In this document: in pieces, positions 16,151 to 24,489 of the stretch
Layout: each line of letters opens with the position of its first letter
Position numbering within the stretch: position 1 is the stretch's first letter
Translations under genes and position numbers: made by a program
Notes under the pieces: model-generated
Told to the model about the DNA's origin: nothing
The model's input: the letters and a program-made list of their open reading frames with translations, nothing else
The model's database searches: none
Source: Pseudomonadaceae bacterium
GTDB taxonomy: Bacteria > Pseudomonadota > Gammaproteobacteria > Pseudomonadales > Azotimanducaceae
Assembly: GCA_024743175.1 (NCBI GenBank)
Contig: JANSXA010000004.1
Span: 62,001 to 126,000 of the forward strand
Reading direction: 5' to 3'
Length of the DNA: 64,000 nt

Positions 16151-18013
16151 CTAGGCTGAAATCTGATCAAGCCTGGTGCTGGATTCCAGCCACTGTTCTT
16201 CGGTTTTTGCCAGCGCAACGCGGACTTTTCCAGCCTTGGCCAACATATCATCTAACTCGCTGGCCGGCAGGCTATCGTAGACTTCCGGATCAGCCAGTTT
16301 GGCCTCGAGATCGGTTAGTGACGCTTGCTCGCGCTGCATCTGCTTTTCCAGTTTACGCACTTCGTCACGCAGCTGCTTCAGAGACGCGCGCTGTTTTGCT
16401 CTGTCCTGGCGAGCGCCTTTACGAGAGTCGGTGCCGGCGCTCTTGCTACTGGTGACTTCGTTTTTGCGCGCCGTTGTATAGTCCTTGAGATCGCCACGAT
16501 AAACTTCCAGGGTGTGGTTATCGATCACCCAGAAGTCATCAACAGTCTTATCTAACATCATGCGATCGTGGGAGACGATGACAACCGCACCAGCGTAGTC
16601 CTGCAGCGCAAGCGCCAGGGCATCACGCATATCCAGGTCAAGGTGGTTAGTTGGCTCATCGAGAATCAGAATTGCAGGTTCATCCAGCGCAATAATAGCG
16701 AGCACCAGTCTGGCTTTCTCGCCTCCAGACAGAGTATGTATGGGGCGGGAAATCATGCTCGCGTCAAAGCCCCAGCGCCCGAGGTAGTCACGACATTGCT
16801 GTTCCCGCCAATCAGGTCGCACGTCCTGCAGCATCGGCAAGGCTTTCGCGGCTTCGTCTAAAGTCTCCAGTTGGTGTTGAGCAAAATAGCCGATGTCACA
16901 GTTCTGCCCGCGAGTTAGTTCGCCTGCGATAGGCTTCAGGTCACCAACCAGAGCTTTCAGCAGGGTGGATTTACCGGCGCCATTAGGACCCAGTACACCA
17001 ATACGCGCACCCGGTAGAATTGACTGGCCAAGATTTTCCAACACGCGAGTTTCGCCATATCCCAGACAAACATCGCGCAAAGAAAAAAGCGGATTAGAAA
17101 CTTTGTCAGGGTTTTTAAATCCAACCGTATAGGGCGAATCGAGCTGCACAATTGCGCTTGTCTGCAGGCGTTCAAGTGCCTTTATGCGACTTTGTACCTG
17201 CTTGGCTTTACTTGCTTTGGCACGAAAACGATCAACAAACTTCTGTATGTGCGCAGCCTGGGCTTCAACCTTTGCCTGCACCGCCAGATCCTGAGCCATA
17301 CGTTCTGCACGCTGGTTTTCGCAGGACGAATAGTTGCCGGTAAAAAGCTGCCCGGAACGGTTGGTCAGATACAGAGTATGGCTGGCGCAGGCATCGAGAA
17401 AAGCGCGATCATGAGCGATCAGCAAAATGGTGCCTTCGAACCGCATCAACCAGTTTTCAAGCCACATAATGGCTTCAAGATCGAGGTGATTTGTAGGCTC
17501 ATCCAACAGCAGCAGATCGCAGGGTGTCATCAGAGCTTTAGCCAGATTCAAGCGAATCCGCCAGCCTCCTGAAAACTCCCGATAAGGCTTGGTGACGTCT
17601 TCACTGCTGAAGCCAAGACCAGACATGATCTCTCCGGCTTTAGCGTGGGCTTCATAACCACCCAGGTCCTGATAGTCAGCATGCAGCTGAGCCAGCTTGT
17701 TAGGTTCCTGAGTGTGTGCGAGAGCTTCTTCAACTCTGCGCAGCTGCTGGTGTCCGTCTACAACGTATTCAAGCGCAGGGCGGTCGGTGACTTCAGCTTC
17801 CTGCTCCATATGGCCAACAACCCATTGAGTGGGTACTTCCAGTTCCCCGTCATCTATCTCCAGCTCGCCAAGGATTAATTGAAACAAGGTCGATTTGCCA
17901 ACGCCATTGCGGCCGGCAATGGCAACCCTTTGTCCGGGGTGCACAATAAAGTTCAGGCGCTCGAAAAGCACCTCCTGACCGCGTCTGAATTGGAGATTAT
18001 CTGCCCGTAACAT
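16151..18013 (-). CDS. yheS: ABC-F family ATPase, YheS type
   Basis: A 620-residue soluble protein with two ABC ATPase domains and no membrane segments; ABC-F proteins act on the ribosome. Walker A motifs are GRNGVGKSTLFQ (about 35-46) and GPNGAGKSTLLKA (about 345-357). Signatures are FSGGWRIRLNLAKAL and LSGGEKARLVLA, with LLLDEPTNHLD Walker B motifs. The linker between domains is long and charged, and a coiled-coil tail (about 530-615) is the YheS/Uup type. Assignment to YheS over Uup rests on the N-terminal MLRADNLQFRRG sequence. Confidence 0.9.
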   Translation of the reverse strand: MLRADNLQFRRGQEVLFERLNFIVHPGQRVAIAGRNGVGKSTLFQLILGELEIDDGELEVPTQWVVGHMEQEAEVTDRPALEYVVDGHQQLRRVEEALAHTQEPNKLAQLHADYQDLGGYEAHAKAGEIMSGLGFSSEDVTKPYREFSGGWRIRLNLAKALMTPCDLLLLDEPTNHLDLEAIMWLENWLMRFEGTILLIAHDRAFLDACASHTLYLTNRSGQLFTGNYSSCENQRAERMAQDLAVQAKVEAQAAHIQKFVDRFRAKASKAKQVQSRIKALERLQTSAIVQLDSPYTVGFKNPDKVSNPLFSLRDVCLGYGETRVLENLGQSILPGARIGVLGPNGAGKSTLLKALVGDLKPIAGELTRGQNCDIGYFAQHQLETLDEAAKALPMLQDVRPDWREQQCRDYLGRWGFDASMISRPIHTLSGGEKARLVLAIIALDEPAILILDEPTNHLDLDMRDALALALQDYAGAVVIVSHDRMMLDKTVDDFWVIDNHTLEVYRGDLKDYTTARKNEVTSSKSAGTDSRKGARQDRAKQRASLKQLRDEVRKLEKQMQREQASLTDLEAKLADPEVYDSLPASELDDMLAKAGKVRVALAKTEEQWLESSTRLDQISA

Positions 18014-18075
18014 GCTACTAACGTACAGTGATTGAGCGCGCCCGCGCGTGCGGACGCGTTTAGCCTAAACGGCTA

Positions 18076-18837
18076 TTATGCCTGGCTTACGCTCTGGTTA
18101 TCTGTTTTTCGCTCGGCTGCACGAGGCTGCAGTTTTGCGCGTATGCTGGCCGCAGAACCCGGTTGCACCAGGGCCTGTTCGTCTATCCACTGTACAAGCT
18201 GTTTCCACGCCATGGCCTCTTTACGTGCCGCTCGAACGTCTCGCATATCAACCACACCACGACCGGCCTCCGCCGCATCGGTGTATACAGGTGAATCACG
18301 GAATTGTGCAACCACAGGTATGTCCAGACAACCAAGAAAGTGCATGAGCTTGTCATGGGTTTCAGTATTCGGCTGGATACGGTTTGCAATAACCCCAACA
18401 GGACGCGGTGCTGCTCGAAACAGGCGGTGGGTTAACAGTTCTGTGATGAAGCTGCCGCCCGCACGTATATCAATGGACGACGGTAACATCGGCACCAGAA
18501 TCAGGTCAGATTGTCTCAACAGGCTTTCCAGGTCGCGCCCACGCGCGTTGCTGTGCCCATCAACGATGACGTATTGCGTGGCTTCAGGTAGCCGATGGTG
18601 GAACGCCTGGGTTTCATACATGCCCGCGCGTTCGTGTTTGGCGACCAGTTGTACCGGCGGTAAGTCCGGGTCACGCAGGTCGGCCCAGTGGCTGCTGCTG
18701 GCCTGCGGGTCATTGTCGAGAAGTGCAACTTTTTTGCCCTGACAGGCGTAAGCAACGGCCAGGTTGGTAGCAATGGTGGTTTTACCGCAACCGCCTTTGC
18801 CATTAATCACCAGAATGCGACGTACAGGTGAATTCAT
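18076..18837 (-). CDS. ParA/MinD-family ATPase without ParB partner
   Basis: A 253-residue ATPase with the deviant Walker A KGGCGKTT (residues 14-21), the Walker A' LLDNDPQASSS and a Walker B region YVIVDGHS. It resembles ParA-like proteins involved in positioning cargo such as chemosensory or other complexes. No ParB gene or parS-like repeats were seen nearby. It is 62 bases upstream of the ABC-F gene on the same strand. The cargo is unknown. The Walker B 'DGHS' in place of the common DCPP is a deviation worth noting. Confidence 0.82.
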   Translation of the reverse strand: MNSPVRRILVINGKGGCGKTTIATNLAVAYACQGKKVALLDNDPQASSSHWADLRDPDLPPVQLVAKHERAGMYETQAFHHRLPEATQYVIVDGHSNARGRDLESLLRQSDLILVPMLPSSIDIRAGGSFITELLTHRLFRAAPRPVGVIANRIQPNTETHDKLMHFLGCLDIPVVAQFRDSPVYTDAAEAGRGVVDMRDVRAARKEAMAWKQLVQWIDEQALVQPGSAASIRAKLQPRAAERKTDNQSVSQA

Positions 18838-19270
18838 AATCGCCCACCATTTGAAGGTATTGCGTCTTGCAACACCCCAGTCCTTTTTAACCAGACCCTA
18901 ATGCACCTTCATTGGCTTGCGCCGTGCACTACAATCCGGCCCCTTTTTTCCGCTTTGCGGACATGCGTCATGAAACACTACCCGGAGGTGTAAAACGCAC
19001 ATAGAAACAGCCGTTTCGTACAGCTTGCTTCCCCCAATTGCAGATTTGACCCTCTCTAGCACCTATATGTGGTGCTTTTAGTTCTGCAGGCCATCTACTT
19101 ACTAAATCTAATTGTTTTTTTCGATCTGTGGTTTGATCTTTAGTTCGGTCAATATCAGCCGATATCTGACCCGCAAGAGCAAACTGTGGATAACTATAAC
19201 AGGGAAATCTTCAATTGCACTACCCACTTAGCGCTGCTTTCCAATACAGAGGTTGAGCTTGTTTTACCTT
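18838..19270. other. 433-base non-coding stretch with promoter-like elements
   Basis: No convincing gene lies here. On the plus strand it holds the inverted repeat AGCACC/GGTGCT around TATATGT (19058-19076), which loosely resembles an NrdR box or a weak terminator hairpin, and a perfect DnaA-box 9-mer TGTGGATAA (19185-19193). A GGAGG (about 18983-18987) follows a run of pyrimidines. The pattern resembles regulatory DNA of a replication-linked gene such as nrdA, but the next plus-strand gene is absent; downstream is the 3' end of a minus-strand gene. Confidence 0.4.
19185..19193 (-). promoter_or_regulatory. DnaA-box 9-mer
   Basis: The sequence TTATCCACA on the minus strand matches the strict DnaA-box consensus. 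A single 9-mer can occur by chance in 64 kb, so significance depends on its setting in the non-coding stretch. Confidence 0.35.
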
Positions 19271-20236
19271 TCAGGAACGCCGCAGCTGCAATAGGCGACC
19301 GTCGCCTGATAATGCCAGTAGCGTCGACGTGTTCTGCCCAAAGGCGATTTCCAGAATACTCGCTCCAGTGGGCCGCATAGCGTGGCGTGTGCCAGGGTCC
19401 CAGGTTTGAATCGCGCGACCATCTGCTACGTTGTACAAAATAATGCGGCGATTAGCATAACCAACGGCTAACAGGCTTTCGTCACTGGAAAACCTTGCGG
19501 AGACGGCGCCGTGATTTATACCGTTATGCAGGGTATGCATCAGGGCGCCGCTGCGGTTGTCCCAGATGGCCACCAGATCACCCTGGGCAGCAGTGAACGA
19601 GTAACTTCCCTGTTGCGACAGCGCCACTGCACGAACCGGGTTGTCGTGTTTGAAGGTATGTCGGGCGGCGCCGTTGTTGAGTGTCCACAAGACAGCGGTG
19701 TAATCGTCACTGCCGGTCAAGGCGATGTCGCCACGGAGCGTGACGTCAACTGCACCAACGACTCCCTCATGTAATAAAGTACTTTCGTAGGCGCCGCTTG
19801 CGGCGTCAAACAACAACGCGCTGTGGTCCTTCAGACCCAACAAAACGTGGCGGTTGTCATTAAACAAAGCAACGTCCATGACCGCGCCAGGCGTTGTCCA
19901 ATAGTTCAGTGCCTGGCCGCTACCGGTATCCCACAGCACAAGCGTGCGCGGATCAGTAGTGACTGCTCTTGAACCATCGGGAGAGAATCCGGCGGCAACC
20001 AGTTCAGCAAATTCACCGCTGGAATGTGACCAGTTAAACAAACGTTCTTTGTCACTGGTGCGCCACATGCTGGCACCGTGGTTCAGTGATCCAACGACGG
20101 CGAGCTGGCCGTCTGGTGATATAGCACCGGTGTATAAACCTTGAACTGCCAGCTCCCAGCTGCCGCTGGGTTTGTCAGTGTTGCTGCAGCCGAACAGCAG
20201 TACCAAAGCCAAGGCAGAGAGTGTTGCTCTAACCAT
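19271..20236 (-). CDS. WD40-repeat lipoprotein
   Basis: A 321-residue protein with a lipoprotein signal (lipobox LLFGC, Cys at about 17) and a beta-propeller built of about seven WD40-like repeats, for example GAISPDGQLAVVGSLN, AAGFSPDGSRAVTTDP, and SDDYTAVLWTLNNG. Such proteins are scaffolds; no catalytic residues are seen. It follows the Rsd/AlgQ-type gene by only three bases and is probably co-transcribed with it. What it binds is unknown. Confidence 0.82.
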   Translation of the reverse strand: MVRATLSALALVLLFGCSNTDKPSGSWELAVQGLYTGAISPDGQLAVVGSLNHGASMWRTSDKERLFNWSHSSGEFAELVAAGFSPDGSRAVTTDPRTLVLWDTGSGQALNYWTTPGAVMDVALFNDNRHVLLGLKDHSALLFDAASGAYESTLLHEGVVGAVDVTLRGDIALTGSDDYTAVLWTLNNGAARHTFKHDNPVRAVALSQQGSYSFTAAQGDLVAIWDNRSGALMHTLHNGINHGAVSARFSSDESLLAVGYANRRIILYNVADGRAIQTWDPGTRHAMRPTGASILEIAFGQNTSTLLALSGDGRLLQLRRS

Positions 20237-20239
20237 ATT

Positions 20240-20644
20240 TTAAGCCGCTATAGAGGCCACAACCTCGTCTTCGATCTCAAAGCGAACCTCTAAAGCGAAC
20301 GCCAGGGCCTCCAGATCAGTTTTTATTTTTGCCAGTGATATCTGCTCAGACGTGGTGTATTTGTCGGAGAACCGCAGTGCCAGTTGAGTCGATTTATCGA
20401 TGGCGGCAAGGTGGTGGGCTTCAGGCGTGCAAACGTCCAGGAAGCGGAAGTGACCGTAAGAGACGTAATCAACAAGTAACTCATTGAATCGTTGCGCCAG
20501 TGCCTGCACCAGATCATCGTGTGTTGCGTCGATACACTTGTTGAGCTTCAGCAGGTAGCTGAGCAGTGCGGACCGGCTGCGACCGAGTTGTTGGGCAATA
20601 CTGTGTTCTGTCTCTGCTGTGCTGACGGTAGCTGTAGATGTCAT
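20240..20644 (-). CDS. Rsd/AlgQ-family anti-sigma-70 regulator
   Basis: A 134-residue alpha-helical protein. The segment RFNELLVDYVSYGHFRFLD (about 52-70) matches the conserved core of Rsd and AlgQ, which bind sigma-70 region 4. It is about 25 residues shorter than E. coli Rsd, mostly at the N-terminus. Its place near dsbB and a YheS-type gene matches algQ surroundings in Pseudomonas (recalled). A 12-base inverted repeat lies 55-84 bases upstream of the start. Confidence 0.78.
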   Translation of the reverse strand: MTSTATVSTAETEHSIAQQLGRSRSALLSYLLKLNKCIDATHDDLVQALAQRFNELLVDYVSYGHFRFLDVCTPEAHHLAAIDKSTQLALRFSDKYTTSEQISLAKIKTDLEALAFALEVRFEIEDEVVASIAA

Positions 20645-20698
20645 GTCTTTCCCTCACCTGATGGACCTTCTTTGGTCTAAGAAAGATAGCAGTGATCG

Positions 20699-20728
20699 GC
20701 AATTGCGCCAGTTTATTGGCGCAATTGC
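20699..20728. repeat. 12-base perfect inverted repeat upstream of rsd/algQ
   Basis: Arms GCAATTGCGCCA (20699-20710) and TGGCGCAATTGC (20717-20728) around a 6-base spacer. No T-run follows on either strand, so it is more like an operator or a leader hairpin than a terminator. Confidence 0.6.
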
Positions 20729-20810
20729 GTCTAAACACAAAGTAGTTCAGCCACTGACGTGATGGTGGTAGGAGCGCATGCATATACTTATTTGTTGCAG
20801 GAGAGCTGCA

Positions 20811-20900
20811 ATGGGCAAACAGTACGAAGAACTCACACCGGAACTGAATCGATTCATAGCGCTGCAGAAACTGTTTTTATGTCAAAGACGGCACTTTTGA
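20811..20900 (+). pseudogene. N-terminal remnant of PPOX-class FMN-binding protein gene
   Basis: Downstream of a good Shine-Dalgarno (CAGGAG), ATG 20811 opens a 29-codon frame starting MGKQYEELTPELNRFIALQK. This is the conserved N-terminus of a pyridoxamine 5'-phosphate oxidase-like family, which is normally about 150-200 residues. The frame then runs into unrelated sequence and stops at 20898. The rest of the gene has been deleted. Confidence 0.65.
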
Positions 20901-21054
20901 GGGACCGATACTGTTTCAGGGCAACTTCAGGGCAACGCCGGAATTCGAAACCAGTGATGAACGTTATGCGTGGCTGAATCACATTGTTGCCGTGACAAAA
21001 TCACGCACGGGAGATGGTGGCGGTCTGATCCACAGAGTGTTTAAGGTGAAGTAA
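20875..21054 (+). pseudogene. Remnant of a DUF3237-family gene
   Basis: In another frame, overlapping the end of the PPOX remnant, about 59 codons encode DGTFEGPILFQGNF, then RATPEFETSDERYAWLNHIV and a C-terminal end IHRVFKVK with a stop. The ATPEFETSDERYAWLN motif is the C-terminal hallmark of DUF3237. DGTFEGP resembles the N-terminal part of the same family, so there may also be an internal deletion. No start codon or ribosome site is present in this frame. Confidence 0.6.
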
Positions 21055-21195
21055 GGCTGCAAGCTCCTCGGCCAGCAGATAGTAGACAATGCAGCTGCCG
21101 TTCGTAGCGTACTAACTGCAGGAACAGGCATTTTATATGCAATCAGCGTATGGCTAAATATCCACTCGAGCATTACATCCGTTGGGGTTCACATC

Positions 21196-21819
21196 ATGGC
21201 CGTCACGTCTACTGAGTTCTGGGACCGGATTGCGCCCGGTTACAGCAAACAACCCGTCGCTGACTCGGAAAGCTACGCCCGGAAACTGGCGACAACGCAG
21301 GCGCTGATGCGGCCCGACATGCAGGTGCTGGAGTTCGGTTGCGGGACTGGGTCGACGGCACTGGAACATGCACCTCATGTCACACACATCGTCGCGACCG
21401 ACGTCTCTGCTGCGATGATAGGCATCGCCAGGGAGAAAGCCGATCATGCCGGCATCGACAACGTCAGCTTCAAGCAGTCGGGTGTAGAGGACTTCAACGC
21501 AGCAGATGGCAGCTTTGACATGGTGCTGGCGCTGAATCTGTTGCACCTGCTGCCGGATCGCGCAGCCGCACTGGCCAAGGTTCATCAGCTGTTGAAACCC
21601 GGTGGAATCTTCATTTCAAGCACGGTCTGCCTGGCGGATCGAATGTGGTTCCTGCGACCAGTGATCCCACTGATGCAATGGATTGGCAAAGCGCCGTATG
21701 TGAATTTTCTGAAAGCGGACGATGTGATGGGTGAGATAGCGACAGCAGGCTTTGAACAACAGGAGCACTGGACTCATGGTCGTGCGAACAGCCTGTTCCT
21801 GGTCTGCAGAAAAACATGA
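21196..21819 (+). CDS. Class I SAM-dependent methyltransferase
   Basis: A 207-residue protein with motif I VLEFGCGTGSTAL (about 40-52), the acidic loop VATDVSAAMIGIA and motif LLKPGGIFISST. This is the Methyltransf_11/25-type fold. The substrate is not evident; the layout resembles small-molecule methyltransferases. It stands alone, convergent with dsbB, 31 bases apart. Confidence 0.88.
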   Translation: MAVTSTEFWDRIAPGYSKQPVADSESYARKLATTQALMRPDMQVLEFGCGTGSTALEHAPHVTHIVATDVSAAMIGIAREKADHAGIDNVSFKQSGVEDFNAADGSFDMVLALNLLHLLPDRAAALAKVHQLLKPGGIFISSTVCLADRMWFLRPVIPLMQWIGKAPYVNFLKADDVMGEIATAGFEQQEHWTHGRANSLFLVCRKT

Positions 21820-21850
21820 TGTGTAGAATCCAGGCCAGCAGGCCAGCTCC

Positions 21851-22348
21851 CTAACGGAAGCCAGCCTTCAACTGCGCAAAGCACAGGACAAACAAGACGA
21901 CAAACCCTGCCAGCACATAACCCGGAATAGAGATGCCAAGCAGCGACCAGCTGACTGTGGCGCAATCGCCGGTGCCGGAAGTCATTGCCACCAGCACATC
22001 AGACAACGGAAAGGCTTCTAACATATATTGTAAGTCTGGTCCGCATGCAGGCACCTGATCAGCGGGCAGGCTTTGCAGCCACAGCTGTCGGATGGAGAAA
22101 CCTCCTCCTACGATGCTTGCTAACATACCAAGCAACGGGTAGATGCCGAGCCTCGGGTTGTGTAACAGGCTGGCATAAATTATCAGGCCGACAATGGCTA
22201 TCCAGAGCCGCTGCATCATGCATAGGGGGCAAGGTGCCAGTCCCATGACATGTTCCATGAACAAAGCGGCACACAATAGAAAGCCGCAGACAAGAGTGGT
22301 GATTACCGCCCACTGTTGGGTTAAACCCTGAGAAAAACCTAAATTCAT
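21851..22348 (-). CDS. dsbB: Disulfide bond formation protein B
   Basis: A 165-residue inner-membrane protein with four membrane segments, which reoxidises DsbA and passes electrons to quinone. The first periplasmic loop has the redox pair in APCPLCMMQRL, and the second has the pair C...C in ACGPDLQYMLEAFP and GDCATVSWSLLG. Start chosen at ATG 22348, which overlaps the upstream gene's stop (ATGA); an in-frame upstream start would add 16 residues inside that gene. Co-transcribed with a quinone oxidoreductase. Confidence 0.93.
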   Translation of the reverse strand: MNLGFSQGLTQQWAVITTLVCGFLLCAALFMEHVMGLAPCPLCMMQRLWIAIVGLIIYASLLHNPRLGIYPLLGMLASIVGGGFSIRQLWLQSLPADQVPACGPDLQYMLEAFPLSDVLVAMTSGTGDCATVSWSLLGISIPGYVLAGFVVLFVLCFAQLKAGFR

Positions 22349-23322
22349 GAGATGTTCAATACTACTTTGCCTAAAGCCTGGCGTTGTTCCAGGCAATTGA
22401 GCGCCTCAGCGTAGGCAGACATGGGGAACTCTTTGCCAACTAACGGCTTCAGTTTGCCGCTTTCACACATATCCATGATTTCGGCGAAATTCTGTTGCGC
22501 ATCTTTGGGTAAGCGGGCAGAAAAAGCGCCGTAGAAAACACCTACAATCTGGCAACTTTTCAGCAACACGAGATTGGTTGGCACTTTGGGTATGTCTCCA
22601 CCGACAAAGCCAACCACCAGCACGCGACCGTACCAGTTGATGCAGCGCATGCACTGGTCAAACAAAGGACCGCCGACAGGGTCGTAGATGACATCTGCGC
22701 CACGCCCATCTGTTAACGCTTTGACTTTGTCTTTGAGCTCGCCATCGCTGTAGTTGATGGTTTCATCAGCGCCTGCCTGCTTGGCGATCTCCAGTTTTTC
22801 ATCAGAACTGGCGGCTGCTATCACGCGCGCACCCATTGCTTTGCCGAGTTCTACGGCAGCAAGTCCAACGCCGCCCGCGGCACCCAGCACCAGCAGGTTT
22901 TCGCCGGCTTGTAAGTTGGCGCGCTGTTTTAACGCATAGTAAGACGTGCCATAGGTGGTGCTGATGCCCGATGCCTGGGCGAAAGTCATTGCTGCAGGCT
23001 TCCTGCGCAGAGCAGTTGCAGGCACGGCGATCTGTTCTGCAAAACAGCCGTGTCCGGTGCCACCAAATACTTCATCTCCAACCTGCCAGCCTTCGACGCC
23101 CTCGCCGACGGCGCTGATGACACCCGCAAATTCACCACCCGGAGAGAACGGAAAATCGGGCAAAGACTGATATTTGCCCTGTACCATCAATACATCCGGA
23201 AAATTCAGCGCGCTGCAGCGCACATCAACAATTACACCACCGGTTTTGCATTCCGGGGCAGCGACCTCTTCCAGAGATAGACTCTCCGCGGGGCCGAACG
23301 CGTGACATAAAACTGCTTTCAA
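22345..23322 (-). CDS. Zinc-free quinone oxidoreductase (NADPH:quinone reductase, MDR family)
   Basis: A 325-residue medium-chain dehydrogenase/reductase that reduces quinones or enals with NADPH. Start chosen at TTG 23322 (KAVLCHAFG), preceded by GAAGGAAA; an ATG 12 codons further upstream has no such site. The nucleotide-binding motif is GAAGGVGLAA (about 147-156), the quinone-reductase pattern DVLMVQGKY and VIYDPVGG are present, and the zinc ligands of alcohol dehydrogenases are missing. Its stop overlaps the dsbB start. Confidence 0.88.
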   Translation of the reverse strand: MKAVLCHAFGPAESLSLEEVAAPECKTGGVIVDVRCSALNFPDVLMVQGKYQSLPDFPFSPGGEFAGVISAVGEGVEGWQVGDEVFGGTGHGCFAEQIAVPATALRRKPAAMTFAQASGISTTYGTSYYALKQRANLQAGENLLVLGAAGGVGLAAVELGKAMGARVIAAASSDEKLEIAKQAGADETINYSDGELKDKVKALTDGRGADVIYDPVGGPLFDQCMRCINWYGRVLVVGFVGGDIPKVPTNLVLLKSCQIVGVFYGAFSARLPKDAQQNFAEIMDMCESGKLKPLVGKEFPMSAYAEALNCLEQRQALGKVVLNIS

Positions 23323-23443
23323 CGATTTTCCTTCCTGATGATCATGATGAGCCAACACTTCTTCAGAAGTGATGCTCTAGGGTACTGGTGGATCTGCGAG
23401 GGTCAACTATCCTTATACAAATTCTCTGATATCGCGAGCAGAT

Positions 23444-23872
23444 ATGAAGATCTTTTGTGCCATAACCTGTTTTGCCGTGCTGGCGGCGTTCATCATACCC
23501 GCGCAGGCGGAAGAAGCGGAAGACGTACCCGAAGCGATTGGTGGCGTCGTGCGTTATGTTGAGCTCAAGCCCAGTTTTGTGACCAATTTTGGCGTTTCTG
23601 ACAGTGGCCGCTTGCGTTATATCAAGGCAGACGTGACGGTGCGGGTTGCCAATAAAGAGGCTGAGTATGCTGCTCGATACCACCTGCCAGCGCTGCGCAA
23701 CTCTCTTGTGATGCTGTTATCGCGGCAGGATGAATCAACTGTGTCGAGTTCCTCCGGGCGTGAAACCATTAAAGTGGAAGCCCTGCAGGAGCTGCGGGAA
23801 ATCCTGGAAAGAGAAGAAGGTGCAGGGCATATTGAGGACGTCATGTTCACCAATTTTGTGGTGCAGCGCTAA
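23444..23872 (+). CDS. FliL-like exported protein outside a flagellar cluster
   Basis: A 142-residue protein with an N-terminal signal-like segment (ITCFAVLAAFIIPAQAEEA) and a FliL-type domain: YVELKPSFVTNFG, YIKADVTVRV, ALRNSLVMLLS, and the C-terminal EDVMFTNFVVQR. FliL sits by the stator in flagellar motors, normally anchored by a membrane helix and encoded among flagellar genes. This copy has no flagellar neighbours and probably loses its helix by cleavage. It converges on acpH, overlapping by four bases. Confidence 0.75.
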   Translation: MKIFCAITCFAVLAAFIIPAQAEEAEDVPEAIGGVVRYVELKPSFVTNFGVSDSGRLRYIKADVTVRVANKEAEYAARYHLPALRNSLVMLLSRQDESTVSSSSGRETIKVEALQELREILEREEGAGHIEDVMFTNFVVQR

Positions 23873-24489
23873 ACCTTGAACGCGTTCCAATGCTCCAGGG
23901 CGCCGCGCAACTGCGGAAAGTACTGCGCAAAGTCCTGCTGACTTGCGGGCACCAGGGCGTAGCTGTGAGCGGTAACATCCTCCAGCCAGTGGGTTCGATC
24001 CAGACGGCGTAACACCGACGCCAGACCGCGGGCAATATGCGGCCACTGGTGGTAGTTGGCCAGCAAATCCTCTTCTTTCATGTACTCTAAAAAGCGATCC
24101 GCGTTGCCGTTGACGTGCCCGGCGTAAACATCAATGGCCTGGTAACACTCATCGGTAAAAACGCTCAGATCTCTGTCGTAATACTCGTCCCAGCTGTGGG
24201 ATAGACAGTGATCTGCCAGCATATCGACAAAAATAGGCGCAAAGCGGCGCAGATGCGCAGGGAAGCGATCACAGTTATTGCGAATTGCAGGGTTACGATT
24301 CGACAGCGCGTCAACCTTGCGGTGCAGGCGTGTTCCGGCCTGCAGGGGCAACGGCCAATCGGTGGGAATATAGCCTTTGACAAAATCCCCCAGCACCGCG
24401 CCTGCCAGCAATCCTTCGCGCTGCGCGTGCGTGCACTGCCAGGCATCTGCTGCGTCTGCAGCCAGCGCGCAGTGCGCTAAAAAGTTCAC
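23869..24489 (-). CDS. acpH: Acyl carrier protein phosphodiesterase
   Basis: A 206-residue HD-like hydrolase removing the phosphopantetheine group from acyl carrier protein. MNFLAHCALA at the start, GAVLGDFVKGYIP, and the His/Asp set in LHRKVDALSNRNP and FVDMLADHCLSHSWDEY match the family. The start codon overlaps the gshA stop by four bases, so the two are coupled. Confidence 0.9.
   Translation of the reverse strand: MNFLAHCALAADAADAWQCTHAQREGLLAGAVLGDFVKGYIPTDWPLPLQAGTRLHRKVDALSNRNPAIRNNCDRFPAHLRRFAPIFVDMLADHCLSHSWDEYYDRDLSVFTDECYQAIDVYAGHVNGNADRFLEYMKEEDLLANYHQWPHIARGLASVLRRLDRTHWLEDVTAHSYALVPASQQDFAQYFPQLRGALEHWNAFKV

Noticed and set aside
18032-18742. 236-codon plus-strand open frame opposite the ParA-like gene
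   Set aside because: Low-complexity Arg/Ser/Cys composition typical of antisense of a GC-rich gene; no motif or ribosome site.
18901-18928. Sigma-54-like TGGC...TGCA promoter match
   Set aside because: Only a partial match (no TTGC core), no enhancer-binding protein gene nearby and no gene downstream; too weak.
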